Source: Deltaproteobacteria bacterium (lineage in GTDB: Bacteria > UBA10199 > GCA-002796325 > JACPFF01). From it: a DNA stretch of 64,000 nt. This document shows, one piece after another, positions 8,290-17,044 of this stretch. Both the position numbers and the translations under genes were made by a program. Positions within the stretch are counted from its first letter, which is position 1. Every line of letters starts with the position of its first letter. The stretch is from the NCBI GenBank assembly GCA_016183065.1, contig JACPFF010000006.1:233578-297577 (forward strand), written 5' to 3'. The notes under the pieces are model-generated. The model ran no database searches. It was not told where the DNA came from and saw only the letters and a program-made list of their open reading frames with translations.

Positions 8290-9669
8290 ATGGGCGTGGG
8301 ACATATTACATTGCCGGGCGGTGGGTTGATCAAGGTCTCGGACAAGAATGGGAACGCGGTCTGGGAAAGCGGGGAGATCGACGGGCTTCAGGACGACCTG
8401 AACTTCCAGATCCTCCATGAACCGACACTCCTTGCACTCCTGAATTCAGCCGGATTTGCGGAGGGCAGTTCGTGGGGGTTGGAGACATTGCTTGAGAATG
8501 CCGGAAAGTTTACGGCGATTCCAGACGATGCGGCCAAACAGGCCGAATATTTCAAGAAGTCGCAAGAGCAGTTGGGTACGCTGCAAGGCGCCGCCCAGGA
8601 GTTGGCGGCAAAGAAAAAGGACGCCGAACAGGCCCTCAAGACGCTCAAGCAGAATCCACCAATGTTGAATAATAAAAAAGTCTCAGCAGAAGAGGCCAAA
8701 AAACTGATCGACAAAAAGACGCAGTTTCTGGCCAATGTCGAGAAGGCCTTACAACAGGCCAAAGTGGCATTTGAACAAGCGGTCAAACAGGCGCAACAGC
8801 AGGCAGCGCAGGCAGAACAAGCGCATGTCCATCTCAAATCCACGCAAATAAAGGCAAACATACAGCAGCAAGATCAAAAAGACGCCCGCACGGCCTTTGA
8901 TGCCTTTAAGAAGCAGCTCAAATTTTCAGAACAGACCCTCAAGAACTCCACGTTTGGGAGCAATAGCGGGAACGGCCTTGGGCAAAAGAAGGCCGCCCTC
9001 ACGAGTACGGACCCCTCGGGCGATGGGAGCTCGATCTTTGGGACACAGGATGGCGATGGGACCGGGACGGGGAGCGCATCGGGCACGTATGGCGCATCAA
9101 AAGGCGCGGGCAGCTATGGGGCGTTTGGCGAGCCCGCGGGTGGCGGGACCGGGATCACCACGCCGTATGATATGAACAGTCTCTTGGCCGGCAATCTCAT
9201 GCAGGAAAATGTATTGAACGGTCTCGATGAAACCTTTCAGTCGCAAAACGAATCGAAGAAGATGATGCTCCTCTTCTTCATGCTCTCGCGGATGGCCATG
9301 TCCGGAGATATTGGCGCGATGTATCAATTCTTGCGCTTCATCTCCCATATCATCAACAAAGACAAGGCCATGCAGAATGTGCAACTCGCGCGCAAGTTGA
9401 TCGAGTTGCAAGATGTCTCGCGCAAACTGACCCAGATCCTGGTCGACACCCCGGCGCACGATCCTGACGACCCCGGTGTCCAGGCCGAGTACATGAAATT
9501 GCAGCAGAAGACGCAGGCCGAGCAGGGGGTGATCGCCACCTCACAAAAATTGATCGCCCAGATGCTCGAAGAATTTACGCAGGTCTCGGAAATGATGACC
9601 GGTATGACCAAGAGTCTGCTCGATGCCCGCGGTCGGGAGCTCCAAATGCTGGCGGTGTGGAGATCGTAG
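8290..9669 (+). CDS. Unknown coiled-coil protein, candidate T3SS translocator or other secreted substrate
   Basis: A 459-residue protein I do not recognise by sequence. Residues 1-75 form a small globular region; 80-215 form a long Gln/Ala/Lys-rich coiled coil; 222-292 are a Gly/Ser/Thr-rich linker; 320-355 form a hydrophobic helical hairpin (MMLLFFMLSRMAM and AMYQFLRFISHII); the rest is amphipathic helix. There is no Sec signal. Coiled coils plus a moderately hydrophobic segment, next to TPR chaperone-like genes and downstream of a T3SS operon, is the usual profile of translocators and tip proteins. AAGGAG six bases before the ATG supports the start. It is the first gene after the sigma-54 promoter. 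Confidence 0.7.
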   Translation: MGVGHITLPGGGLIKVSDKNGNAVWESGEIDGLQDDLNFQILHEPTLLALLNSAGFAEGSSWGLETLLENAGKFTAIPDDAAKQAEYFKKSQEQLGTLQGAAQELAAKKKDAEQALKTLKQNPPMLNNKKVSAEEAKKLIDKKTQFLANVEKALQQAKVAFEQAVKQAQQQAAQAEQAHVHLKSTQIKANIQQQDQKDARTAFDAFKKQLKFSEQTLKNSTFGSNSGNGLGQKKAALTSTDPSGDGSSIFGTQDGDGTGTGSASGTYGASKGAGSYGAFGEPAGGGTGITTPYDMNSLLAGNLMQENVLNGLDETFQSQNESKKMMLLFFMLSRMAMSGDIGAMYQFLRFISHIINKDKAMQNVQLARKLIELQDVSRKLTQILVDTPAHDPDDPGVQAEYMKLQQKTQAEQGVIATSQKLIAQMLEEFTQVSEMMTGMTKSLLDARGRELQMLAVWRS

Positions 9670-9816
9670 TCTGGGGGGATGCGGATCCCATGGGCCCTAT
9701 GGAGCGCGGCGCGTTCCATGGGGCTTGTCTCCATTGGCGGGGCCTTCCAGAGAAGGGCCTTGGCAGGGAAGGAGCCACGTGGTATGATAATTGCCAGTGA
9801 TCTAGAGGGGTTAGAT

Positions 9817-10482
9817 ATGACTGCGGAGAAAGGGCCTCCAGACATCTTTGCCGGACCCCCCGAGGACTTGACGCCTGAAGAGGCCGATCGTCGCGTCGAG
9901 GAGATGCTCGCGTCCTTGAGCGAAGAGTTACAGGAGGTCCCCGAAGTCATCATGCGGGAGGGCGCGCAGCGCCTCGTCGATTTCCTGAAGGGGGATCTCT
10001 CGTGGGCCGAGATGCTCAATTTGCGTCCCGAGACGATGCAGCGGATCGCGGAAATGGGCTACACGCAGCTGCAGGCCGGGCGCCTGGAAGAGGCCGAGCG
10101 GTTTTTCAAGGTCCTGACCATGCTCAATTGGCAAAACCCCTATTTTCATTCCATGCTGGGGGTGATCTACCAGCGTGAGCAGCGCCCGGGGGAGGCGATT
10201 GCGCAATATGGCGAGGCGATCACATTGAATCCGCAGGATGGAGTCAGTCTCCTCAATCGTGCAGCACTCTTTCTCAAATATGGATGGCTGGCCGATGCCG
10301 AGCGGGACTTGGGCCAGCTCTTTGCGATCCCAGGCCATGAGCGGGAGGCCTGGGGGAAACAGGCCCGGATGTTGCACAATCGCGTGAACCAACTCAAGGA
10401 ACAGCGGACGCCAGCGACGGCCAGTCCGACCGTGCACAAGGGGAAGGACGCGGGCCCGAGGAAGAAGACGCATGGCCATTGA
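9817..10482 (+). CDS. TPR protein, probable T3SS class II (SycD/LcrH-like) chaperone
   Basis: A 221-residue soluble protein. After an acidic N-terminal ~60 residues come about three tetratricopeptide repeats (ETMQRIAEMGYTQLQAGRLE, then YFHSMLGVIYQREQRPGEAI, then a repeat with LLNRAALFLKYGWLADAERD). This layout is typical of SycD/LcrH/IpgC chaperones that hold hydrophobic translocators before secretion. The basic C-terminal tail is unusual. I chose this ATG because GAGGGG lies six bases upstream; an in-frame ATG at 9784 is less well supported. The 3' end overlaps the next gene by 11 bases. Confidence 0.75.
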   Translation: MTAEKGPPDIFAGPPEDLTPEEADRRVEEMLASLSEELQEVPEVIMREGAQRLVDFLKGDLSWAEMLNLRPETMQRIAEMGYTQLQAGRLEEAERFFKVLTMLNWQNPYFHSMLGVIYQREQRPGEAIAQYGEAITLNPQDGVSLLNRAALFLKYGWLADAERDLGQLFAIPGHEREAWGKQARMLHNRVNQLKEQRTPATASPTVHKGKDAGPRKKTHGH

Positions 10483-11422
10483 TCACATTCACCGGGGTCC
10501 GGATGCCACCATGCGTCCGCATCTCAACGATCCGCAGATTGTTGAGGCCCTCAAGTTCGGCGATATCCACAAAATTCTCCAGGCCCTTCCTTCCGGTATC
10601 AGCAAGGCGGATCTCGAGGAATATCTCAAACAGGAATGGGTCGTGTTTGATCAGGGACTCCTGCAAAATCTGCAGATCAAGGCCGATGCCGGGAGTATGC
10701 CGCCGCCCGACCTGGTGAAGCACGTGTTGCCGATCGACGATGCCCACACCTTGATGCCGGAAGAGCATCATCTTCTGACGGAGTTTTTTGGCGTCGGGCA
10801 GGCCGCAGTGATGGCCTCTGGGGCCTCCGCCAAGGGCGCCGATCTGCCCGAGGGCGGGGCGCCGGTGGCTCCCCCGACAGATGCCGACCTCGCGCAACAG
10901 GATGCGGAACAGTTTGGGCAGTCCCTGCTTGAAACCATCGGTGACCGGATGGAGGAGCGCGACGAATTCCTCCATCATATCGAAAACGAGATTTTCAACA
11001 CGCAGTTGACCAACGAGTTGCTGGCCAAACGGGACGAGATCCGGCGGGAGTTTCGCCGCATCATCGATCTCATGCGGCGCGGATTGGTGCAGCCGGAGTT
11101 TGTCCTGGTGGCGCTGACCAAGGTCCAGGTCATGGAGAGCGGGGTGCTCGTCTCCACCGAAGGACGCAAACTGATGCACTTGAGCGAAGAACAGTCGCGC
11201 ATCGCCGAATCGATCCAGTCGTTGGATCCGAGCAGCGTCGGCGATTTTGAGATGAAAAAACAGCAGATGGCCGAGCAGTCACTCAGCATGAACATGATCA
11301 TGCAGAACATCCAGCGGGCCGCGCAGAATATGGATACGGCATTGAGTCGCGGAAAGAGCATGCTCGAAGAGTACAACCGGACCAAGTTGGAAGTGATCCG
11401 TCGCGTGGCCGTACAGGGGTAG
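10472..11422 (+). CDS. Unknown helical protein, candidate T3SS secreted protein
   Basis: A 316-residue protein not recognised by sequence. Residues ~1-125 look globular with a hydrophobic patch near VGQAAVMASGASA; residues 130-316 are predicted to be nearly all helical and heptad-rich (for example NMIMQNIQRAAQNMDTALSR), ending in a basic segment. There is no Sec signal. It lies between two TPR chaperone-like genes and overlaps the first, a common arrangement for a translocator or gatekeeper with its chaperone. A SctW-type gatekeeper was considered, but no diagnostic motif is visible. The start GCATGGCCATT overlaps the upstream coding end, implying coupling. Confidence 0.65.
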   Translation: MAIDHIHRGPDATMRPHLNDPQIVEALKFGDIHKILQALPSGISKADLEEYLKQEWVVFDQGLLQNLQIKADAGSMPPPDLVKHVLPIDDAHTLMPEEHHLLTEFFGVGQAAVMASGASAKGADLPEGGAPVAPPTDADLAQQDAEQFGQSLLETIGDRMEERDEFLHHIENEIFNTQLTNELLAKRDEIRREFRRIIDLMRRGLVQPEFVLVALTKVQVMESGVLVSTEGRKLMHLSEEQSRIAESIQSLDPSSVGDFEMKKQQMAEQSLSMNMIMQNIQRAAQNMDTALSRGKSMLEEYNRTKLEVIRRVAVQG

Positions 11423-11431
11423 GAGGCTCAA

Positions 11432-12013
11432 GTGGCACCGGACAGCGCGTCGTTGGAGGGGAAAAAAACGAGGACCCCGATTCTCGACCCCAATCCCAGC
11501 CGGCGTAAGCGCCTGGTGGAATTGCTGCAAAAATTTTTCGATGACACCATCAGTCTGGCCGAGTTGCGCGGCTACTCCAAGGCGAATCTCTTTGCCCTCG
11601 CCGAAACAGGCTATGTCAAATTCAAGCACGGACGTGTCCATGAGGCCGAAGAGATCTATCAGGCCCTGATTGTGCTGGATCACCGCAATGCCTATTTTCA
11701 CGCGGTCATGGGCGCGATTCACCAGAAAAAAGGCCGTCCGGTCGAATCCATTTTGGAGTATTCGCGGGCGCTGCAGATCAACCGCAAGGACATGGCCTCA
11801 TATGTGAATCGCGGTGAAATCTATCTGCGGCACCGGAATTTTCGCCGTGCGGCAGAAGATTTTCGCCAGGCCATTCTCCTCGATCCGACCGGGCGGAATC
11901 TCTGGGCCAATCGCGCCCGGTCGTTGGTTATTGCCCTCAAACGGCAGGTCGATGCCCAGCGCGAGTCCCAAGTCGCGAAGCGGGGGCGTGCCGTCCGTAC
12001 GCAAGAATCCTAA
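11432..12013 (+). CDS. TPR protein, probable T3SS class II (SycD/LcrH-like) chaperone
   Basis: A 193-residue soluble protein. A ~60-residue N-terminal region is followed by at least three TPR motifs (LFALAETGYVKFKHGRVHEA, then a repeat with AYFHAVMGAIHQKKGRPVES, then YVNRGEIYLRHRNFRRAAED). Size and repeat spacing fit LcrH/SycD chaperones. It is paralogous in layout to the TPR protein two genes upstream, so each may serve a different neighbour. GTG start with AGGAGG five bases upstream. It is the last gene of the sigma-54 operon. Confidence 0.78.
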   Translation: MAPDSASLEGKKTRTPILDPNPSRRKRLVELLQKFFDDTISLAELRGYSKANLFALAETGYVKFKHGRVHEAEEIYQALIVLDHRNAYFHAVMGAIHQKKGRPVESILEYSRALQINRKDMASYVNRGEIYLRHRNFRRAAEDFRQAILLDPTGRNLWANRARSLVIALKRQVDAQRESQVAKRGRAVRTQES

Positions 12014-12016
12014 GCG

Positions 12017-12055
12017 CCGCAGTGCGCGCTGGACCGTGGGGCCCCACGTCAGTGA
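12017..12055. repeat. Possible decayed repeat-family fragment between convergent operons
   Basis: The 104-base gap between the convergent TPR and FHA-activator genes contains CGTGGGGCCCCACG, a perfect 14-base palindrome, preceded by GTGCGCGCTGG and followed by CAGTGAC. The order resembles the GTGCGCGCTGGG - GTGGGGCC - ACGTCAGT part of repeat copy 4, so it may be a degraded copy. No T-run follows, so it is not a clear intrinsic terminator. Confidence 0.35.
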
Positions 12056-12117
12056 CATGAAGTGCGGGTCCTGGCAGCGGAACGTCCCGGGGTCCAGAGA
12101 TCGGCATCTCCCGTGCG

Positions 12118-13509
12118 CTATTCTTTCGCATTGATGCCGTATTTCTTCAGGAGATTCCGGATATGCTTCCGGTCGATGCCCGCCTCGCGCGCGGCGGCCG
12201 AGAGATTGCCATTATTGCGGTCCAGGAGGTCCTGCAGATAGTCTTTTTCAAAAACCTCGAGGACCCGTTGCTTGGCCTCTTTAAAGGGGAGTTGTTTATC
12301 AACGACAAGCCGCTCGGTCCCTTCTTCCTCATGCTCCATGTGGGAGAAGACAAAATCGATATGACCCCGCGTGATCGTTTCCGACTCCACAAAGGAGGTG
12401 GCCCGTTCCAGGGTATTGACCAGTTCACGGACATTGCCGGGCCATTGGTATCGTTGCAGCAGCTTGAGGGCGTCATCGTCGATGCGGGTCACGCGCAGTC
12501 CCCCCTCCGGGCCACGGTTGAATTTCGAATCCCGCAATATATGTTCGATGAGCGCGGGAATATCTTCCGGGCGTTCGCGTACGGGGGGGATGATAATTTT
12601 GACCACGGAGAGGCGGTAATAGAGATCTTCACGGAACCGCCCCTCGGTCACTTCGGTCCGGAGATTTTTATTGGTGGCGCAAATAATGCGGACATCGATG
12701 TTGATCGTCGTGTTTCCGCCGACCCGCTTGACCTGCCGCTGTTCGAGTGCACGCAACAGCTTCGGTTGCAGCTCTGCCGTCAGTTCGCCGATTTCATCCA
12801 AAAAAATGGTCCCACCATGCGCCTCTTCAAAAGCCCCCCGTCGCGATTTGATCGCCCCAGTGAACGCCCCCTTTTCATGACCAAAGAGTTCGGATTCGAT
12901 CAGGTTCGGTGCGACCGCGCTGCAGTCGAAGACGACAAAGGGACGGCTGCGGCGTGCACTATGCTCGTGGATTGATTGCGCGACCAGATCCTTGCCGGTC
13001 CCGGTTTCGCCTTCCACAATGACCGAGGCATTCGTGGGAGCAATCCGCTCCAAAATGCCGAAGATCTGCCGCATTTTCAGGCTCGTGCCGACGAGGAGCC
13101 CGAATTGTTCGTTGCTCGACGGAGCGACCTTGACCTTTTCATCAAAGGCCCGAAACTCGATCTGCGTGTTCCCCATCTTGATCACATCACCCGGCGCCAG
13201 ATAGGCTTCCTTGACGCGACTGCCGTTCAGGTACGATCCGTTCGTGCTGCCGAGATCCCGGAGTACGAAGCTGTCGGCCGTATAGTCGATCGCCACATGG
13301 GTGCGCGAGACCGTCTTGTCCGACAGCACGAAATCGTTCGTCTCCCGCTTGCCGATGGTGGTCGAGTTTTTGTGGAGCGAAATTTTTTTCCCCTTGTCGA
13401 CTCCCTGCAGCACCACGAGCTGGCACTTCCGGAGCGTTACGGCATCGCTCCCGTCGTCGGCCGTCTTGAGGAGTTGCGTCTGCGGTTCCTGTTCGAGCAT
13501 GTCGGTCAT
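12118..13509 (-). CDS. FHA-domain sigma-54-dependent transcriptional activator (EBP)
   Basis: A 463-residue regulator. An FHA phosphothreonine-binding domain occupies about residues 40-118 (GKRE and VSRTH signatures). The AAA+ sigma-54 domain spans about 135-370, with Walker A GETGTGKD (167-174), GAFTGA (214-219) and Walker B GTIFLDEI (233-240). A Fis-type helix-turn-helix ([19 protein letters not shown]) ends the protein. Such proteins read out Ser/Thr kinase signalling and activate sigma-54 promoters, as known in Myxococcus. The start is set by AGGAGG close upstream; a 20-residue longer form is possible. The kinase gene is immediately upstream. Confidence 0.95.
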   Translation of the reverse strand: MTDMLEQEPQTQLLKTADDGSDAVTLRKCQLVVLQGVDKGKKISLHKNSTTIGKRETNDFVLSDKTVSRTHVAIDYTADSFVLRDLGSTNGSYLNGSRVKEAYLAPGDVIKMGNTQIEFRAFDEKVKVAPSSNEQFGLLVGTSLKMRQIFGILERIAPTNASVIVEGETGTGKDLVAQSIHEHSARRSRPFVVFDCSAVAPNLIESELFGHEKGAFTGAIKSRRGAFEEAHGGTIFLDEIGELTAELQPKLLRALEQRQVKRVGGNTTINIDVRIICATNKNLRTEVTEGRFREDLYYRLSVVKIIIPPVRERPEDIPALIEHILRDSKFNRGPEGGLRVTRIDDDALKLLQRYQWPGNVRELVNTLERATSFVESETITRGHIDFVFSHMEHEEEGTERLVVDKQLPFKEAKQRVLEVFEKDYLQDLLDRNNGNLSAAAREAGIDRKHIRNLLKKYGINAKE

Positions 13510-13519
13510 GCCATCCTCC

Positions 13520-15721
13520 TCATTCTCCCAGTCGTTGCAGGGCGACGTTGAGGTATCGCTCCTTGCCACTTTCCACCACGATGGATTGCGACCAGGGGGC
13601 GTATCCCTTTAACACGAGTCGAACGGTCCGCGGTCCGGTATTGACTCCCTGAATGGTCAATGGGGCCCGGCCGAATGCCCGTCCGTCAATGAAAACCGTG
13701 GCCCCCTTCGGCTTGCTCTTGATGGTAATCGCACCACGGCCCACGCCCACGGTGGGGTGATCCGGCTGTGCACGCGGTTGTGCCGGTGGTTGCGTGGGAG
13801 GCTGTTTCGGCGGTGGCGTCGCCGGTTGCTCGCTTTTCTTTCGCAACGGTTCGGAAAGGGTCATCACCTTTGCGGAGGAAAGGGTCAATCGGCGTGTCCA
13901 TCCCGTATACCCGCTTTTGGCGACACGAATGGTGTAGCTCTTCCCGACCGCAAGATCTGAGAGTGTCGCGGGCGTCCGTTGCGCAAGGGCCTTGCCATTC
14001 AGATAGATCGTCGCCCCTGGCGGGTCCGTGACGACACGAAGCGATCCCTTCTCCGTGGCCGTTGCCGGTGTTGTCGGCGTCGGTGGTTGTTGTTGGGGGG
14101 ACTCGATCGGTTGCAGTGTCCCCGGCCGATGTTCATCAGGGAGCATCGGGCCGACGATAGCGCCCGGTGCACGCGGCTGGGCGGTCTCCGGCACCGATTG
14201 GAGGGTCATGCGGAAGGTGCGCAGTTCCGGACCGTCCAAGGTCACCGTTGCTTCGGTCGGGAGAAAATCCTCTTTCACCAGACGGAGGATTAGCGGCGTA
14301 TGGAGGGCCAGGTGGCCCATGGTGTGCGGGGTGACAAAGGGAGTCTCCTCGCCATTCAGCACGATGCGGGCTCCCGCGGGCTCCGATGCCACATGGACTT
14401 TCCCCGTGGCCGGTGCGGGGGGTGGCACCACGTTACGTTGCTCCGGTGTCTCCTGCGTGACCACAGCCTCGGGTGGCGGCGTTCGTTGCGGGTGCCACCA
14501 CGTCACAGAGGCGTAGGTCGCTGCACCGAGCGCGGCCATGATGCCGACCACCGTGAATAGCCGGTGCCGGACGCGATGGGGTTCGGATTCAATGGTTCCC
14601 AGCGAGCGCTCCGGCGGAATCGGAATGGCGTGATGACTCGGCGAGGAGACCTCTTCCGGGGACTGGAGCGCGGTATCGGTCTGGCCGGGACGACGGACAA
14701 TATCTTCCTGGACGCCGCTGGGGAAAAACGCCACCGAATCGGTCTGCTGTTCGCGCTGGTGCCGTGCAATAGCGGCCTGCTGCTGCCGGTGCAATTCTTC
14801 GGTGAAGAGTTCCCGCACAAACGCCGCCAGCCGTTGCGGCGTGAAGTCGATATAGGTGGAGTAGAGAATCCGTGTCAGTTCGGTCTGTAAATCGCCCGCA
14901 TTCTCATAGCGATCCTTTGGCGCATAGGCGAGCGTCTTGGCAAGGACGCCCCGCAGGGGAAGCGGCAGCTCTTCGGTCAGATTCGTTCGCGTGATCCGCG
15001 TGGAGCGAATCTTTTTGAGCACCTCAAATTGACTATCGCCCGTAAAGAGTTTCTTTCCGGTGAGACATTCATAGAGGATGATACCGAGGGAAAAGAGATC
15101 GGTATGGTAGTCGATCGGTTTTCCCAGGGCCTGCTCAGGGGACATGTAGGCAATCTTCCCCTTGAGGATGCCTGCCATGGTGTGGGAAATATTCATGGCC
15201 GCCTTGGCAATGCCGAAGTCGACGATCTTCACCTCGCCTTCAAAGGAGATCAGGATGTTCTGCGGACTCACATCGCGATGGACAATGCCGAGCGGATGGT
15301 TGTGGGTGTCGGTTTTGCGATGGGCATAATCGAGCCCCTTGGCCACTTCGCTGACGGTATACATGGCGAGTTCCGGCGGAATCGGCCGTTCAAGTTCCCT
15401 GCAGCGATAGAGGATATCGCGGAGGTTGACCCCATTGATATACTCCATGGAGATAAAAAAATCGTCGCCGACTTTTCCGAGATCATAGACCTGCACAATA
15501 TTGGCATGTGCCAGGAGCACCGAGAGTTTGGCCTCATCGATCAACATACTGATGAACTCTTTGTCGGCGGCGCAGTGGGGGAGGATACGTTTGATCACCA
15601 ATAATTTTTCGAAACCTTCGGCACCATACGTCTTGGCCTTGTAGATTTCCGCCATGCCGCCGACAGCGAGTTTTTCCAACAGATAAAAGCGCCCGAACTG
15701 TTTCGGTTCGAATGGTGTCAT
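13520..15721 (-). CDS. Membrane Ser/Thr protein kinase with three PEGA domains
   Basis: A 733-residue PknB-type kinase. Kinase domain ~10-285: glycine loop VGGMAE, catalytic Lys44 (VIK), HRDVSPQN with Asp150, DFG at 168-170, SPE at 194-196. A single transmembrane helix at ~387-408 is followed by an outward-facing region with three PEGA repeats (about 438-510, 565-630 and 665-733) joined by Pro/Gln-rich linkers. PEGA domains are thought to bind surface or envelope components, so this kinase could sense the envelope or the T3SS. The gene ends 10 bases before the FHA activator's start, making a kinase-to-FHA relay likely. Confidence 0.95.
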   Translation of the reverse strand: MTPFEPKQFGRFYLLEKLAVGGMAEIYKAKTYGAEGFEKLLVIKRILPHCAADKEFISMLIDEAKLSVLLAHANIVQVYDLGKVGDDFFISMEYINGVNLRDILYRCRELERPIPPELAMYTVSEVAKGLDYAHRKTDTHNHPLGIVHRDVSPQNILISFEGEVKIVDFGIAKAAMNISHTMAGILKGKIAYMSPEQALGKPIDYHTDLFSLGIILYECLTGKKLFTGDSQFEVLKKIRSTRITRTNLTEELPLPLRGVLAKTLAYAPKDRYENAGDLQTELTRILYSTYIDFTPQRLAAFVRELFTEELHRQQQAAIARHQREQQTDSVAFFPSGVQEDIVRRPGQTDTALQSPEEVSSPSHHAIPIPPERSLGTIESEPHRVRHRLFTVVGIMAALGAATYASVTWWHPQRTPPPEAVVTQETPEQRNVVPPPAPATGKVHVASEPAGARIVLNGEETPFVTPHTMGHLALHTPLILRLVKEDFLPTEATVTLDGPELRTFRMTLQSVPETAQPRAPGAIVGPMLPDEHRPGTLQPIESPQQQPPTPTTPATATEKGSLRVVTDPPGATIYLNGKALAQRTPATLSDLAVGKSYTIRVAKSGYTGWTRRLTLSSAKVMTLSEPLRKKSEQPATPPPKQPPTQPPAQPRAQPDHPTVGVGRGAITIKSKPKGATVFIDGRAFGRAPLTIQGVNTGPRTVRLVLKGYAPWSQSIVVESGKERYLNVALQRLGE

Positions 15722-15727
15722 AGTCGT

Positions 15728-16336
15728 TTAGATCAGCAGCAACACGATGGCGATCAGCACTGCCATGCCAAGGCCATATAGCAGCATTCCCACGGGTCGG
15801 AGTGTTCCGCGCCGCATGTCCCAGAGGCTCCACCAGGCCGTGGTGCTCTCCGTCGTTGTGGCGGTGGTCGTGGCGACCGGCCTGTATCGCGGATTCGATG
15901 TCGGCTCCGGGATGCTGATTTCGACAATCGGTTCGTGGAATATCTCGGTGACCGCAATTTCCTGACCGGGACTATATCCCTTCAATTGAAAATAATCGTC
16001 CATACGGGGGAGCAGACACTGTGCACCGCGATAGAGTGTCCCATTGACCATCTCCAAGTCACACTCGACCATGGCCGATTGGTGTAAGAGCGTCGCTTTT
16101 CGAAACCACACATGACGGATCTCGGTGCGATGGAGCTGCACGATTTTTTGGAGACCGCGCTGTTGGTGCAGGGCTTTCCATTTGTCCGCACTGCCGGGGG
16201 AACTGAATTCATCGTCCTGAAAGGGCTGGCGCCCTTCCTGATCGCGCTCGCGGCTTTCCGCGGTGGCGCGGACTTGCCATGGCTCTGGGGGTTTTGGTCG
16301 GTCAATTTTATCTACCATGGTGACATCGGGCCCCAT
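15728..16336 (-). CDS. Unknown C-tail-anchored membrane protein
   Basis: A 202-residue protein, unrecognised. Residues 1-60 are charged; 60-140 form a soluble domain with several aromatic and hydrophobic positions (RHVWFRKATLLHQSAMVECD); a Thr-rich linker (TTTATTTESTT) follows; a single hydrophobic helix lies at the extreme C-terminus (MLLYGLGMAVLIAIVLLLI). The soluble part would face the cytoplasm. It is the first gene of the kinase-FHA operon, six bases from the kinase. ATG at 16318 is an alternative start; neither has a strong ribosome binding site. Confidence 0.7.
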   Translation of the reverse strand: MGPDVTMVDKIDRPKPPEPWQVRATAESRERDQEGRQPFQDDEFSSPGSADKWKALHQQRGLQKIVQLHRTEIRHVWFRKATLLHQSAMVECDLEMVNGTLYRGAQCLLPRMDDYFQLKGYSPGQEIAVTEIFHEPIVEISIPEPTSNPRYRPVATTTATTTESTTAWWSLWDMRRGTLRPVGMLLYGLGMAVLIAIVLLLI

Positions 16337-16384
16337 TTTTGTCTGGTGACTTTACTCCCCATTTTATCGTGATAGACGGGAGAA

Positions 16385-16401
16385 CGCAATAGAAGAGCCA
16401 A
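16385..16401 (-). promoter_or_regulatory. Candidate sigma-54 promoter for the tail-anchored protein/kinase/FHA operon
   Basis: On the minus strand TTGGCTCTTCTATTGCG carries the invariant GG and GC of a -24/-12 promoter with the correct 10-base spacing and the TTGC -12 element. The -24 box is TGGCTC instead of TGGCAC. Transcription would start near 16374, 38 bases before the first start codon. If real, the FHA activator could control its own operon. The ~100 bases upstream are strongly AT-rich. Confidence 0.5.
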
Positions 16402-16500
16402 CACTCCACTCTGGGAGAAATATGTCAATAATATTGTTATATGTTCATATATTATAGACTATTTCTTGTAGGACAACCTGATGTTTATTTTCAGAGGATA

Positions 16501-16686
16501 CTATTGGAGGGGCTCACGTACCCTGCGGCTCCGCCTCCGGGTACTTCCTCGTCCACCCAGCTGCGCTGGGTCCCCGGACTCGGTCGTCGCCACAGCCCCC
16601 TCCAGCGGCACAGCCGCTGGAGCCTCCCCTTCAACGCCGCGGTGCGGCTGGGTCGTGGGGCCCCGGACTGACGTCCGGGGCCCCAC
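16501..16686 (+). repeat. Modular hairpin repeat, copy 3
   Basis: It begins at the conserved edge CTATTGGAGGGGCTCACG and holds, in order, the GTACCC/GGGTAC hairpin, a variant ACCCAGCTGCGCTGGGT hairpin, the linker CCCGGACTCGGTCGTCGCCAC, the CCAGCGG/CCGCTGG hairpin, a GCCGCGGTGCGGC hairpin and the long CCCCGGAC/GTCCGGGG hairpin. The remaining modules of copy 4 are absent. It abuts the end of yggT. The upstream AT-rich stretch 16402-16500 contains no gene I can support. Confidence 0.9.
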
Positions 16687-16693
16687 TTTCGCG

Positions 16694-17008
16694 CTACGCA
16701 GCCATGCGGAGCTGGACGGCCCATTCGAAGAGCCCTTGTAAAAGGACATTGCGAATCAGCATGATCGCGAGGAGGACGATGATGGGCGAGAAGTCGATCC
16801 CCGTGCGAAAAAATACCGCCGGGAGGAGGCGTCTGGCCCCGTGAAAGACCGGTTCTGTGAGCTGACGGAGAAACCGGACGAGGGGATTGTAGGGATCGGG
16901 GTTGACCCACGAAAGGAGGACCGCAATCAAGATCACATAGGTGTAAATCTGCAACAGCATACTGAGAATTTTCGAGAGCTCGATCAGGAAGAGCGCAAAC
17001 AATGTCAT
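16694..17008 (-). CDS. YggT family membrane protein
   Basis: A 104-residue protein with two hydrophobic blocks (about residues 1-35 and 68-95) around the YggT signature SWVNPDPYNPLVRFLRQLTE followed by EPVF. The family is found next to yggS and proC in many bacteria and has been linked to osmotic tolerance and cell division, but its biochemical role is unknown. Here yggS lies upstream on the same strand, with repeat copy 4 between them. Confidence 0.9.
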   Translation of the reverse strand: MTLFALFLIELSKILSMLLQIYTYVILIAVLLSWVNPDPYNPLVRFLRQLTEPVFHGARRLLPAVFFRTGIDFSPIIVLLAIMLIRNVLLQGLFEWAVQLRMAA

Positions 17009-17044
17009 GCCGTCTTCTCTAGCATAGCGTGTGCGTCATGGCAA

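Noticed and set aside
10472-11422. SctW (YopN/InvE) gatekeeper
   Set aside because: Position and helical content are compatible, but no conserved HrpJ/TyeA-like block can be seen, so the gene is left as unknown.
16423-16428. TTGACA on the minus strand upstream of the kinase operon as a -35 box
   Set aside because: No acceptable -10 sequence lies 15-19 bases downstream; the sigma-54-like element is a better fit.
16402-16500. AT-rich stretch as an origin or attachment site
   Set aside because: No DnaA boxes, iterons or flanking direct repeats were seen; it is more simply the upstream region of the kinase operon.
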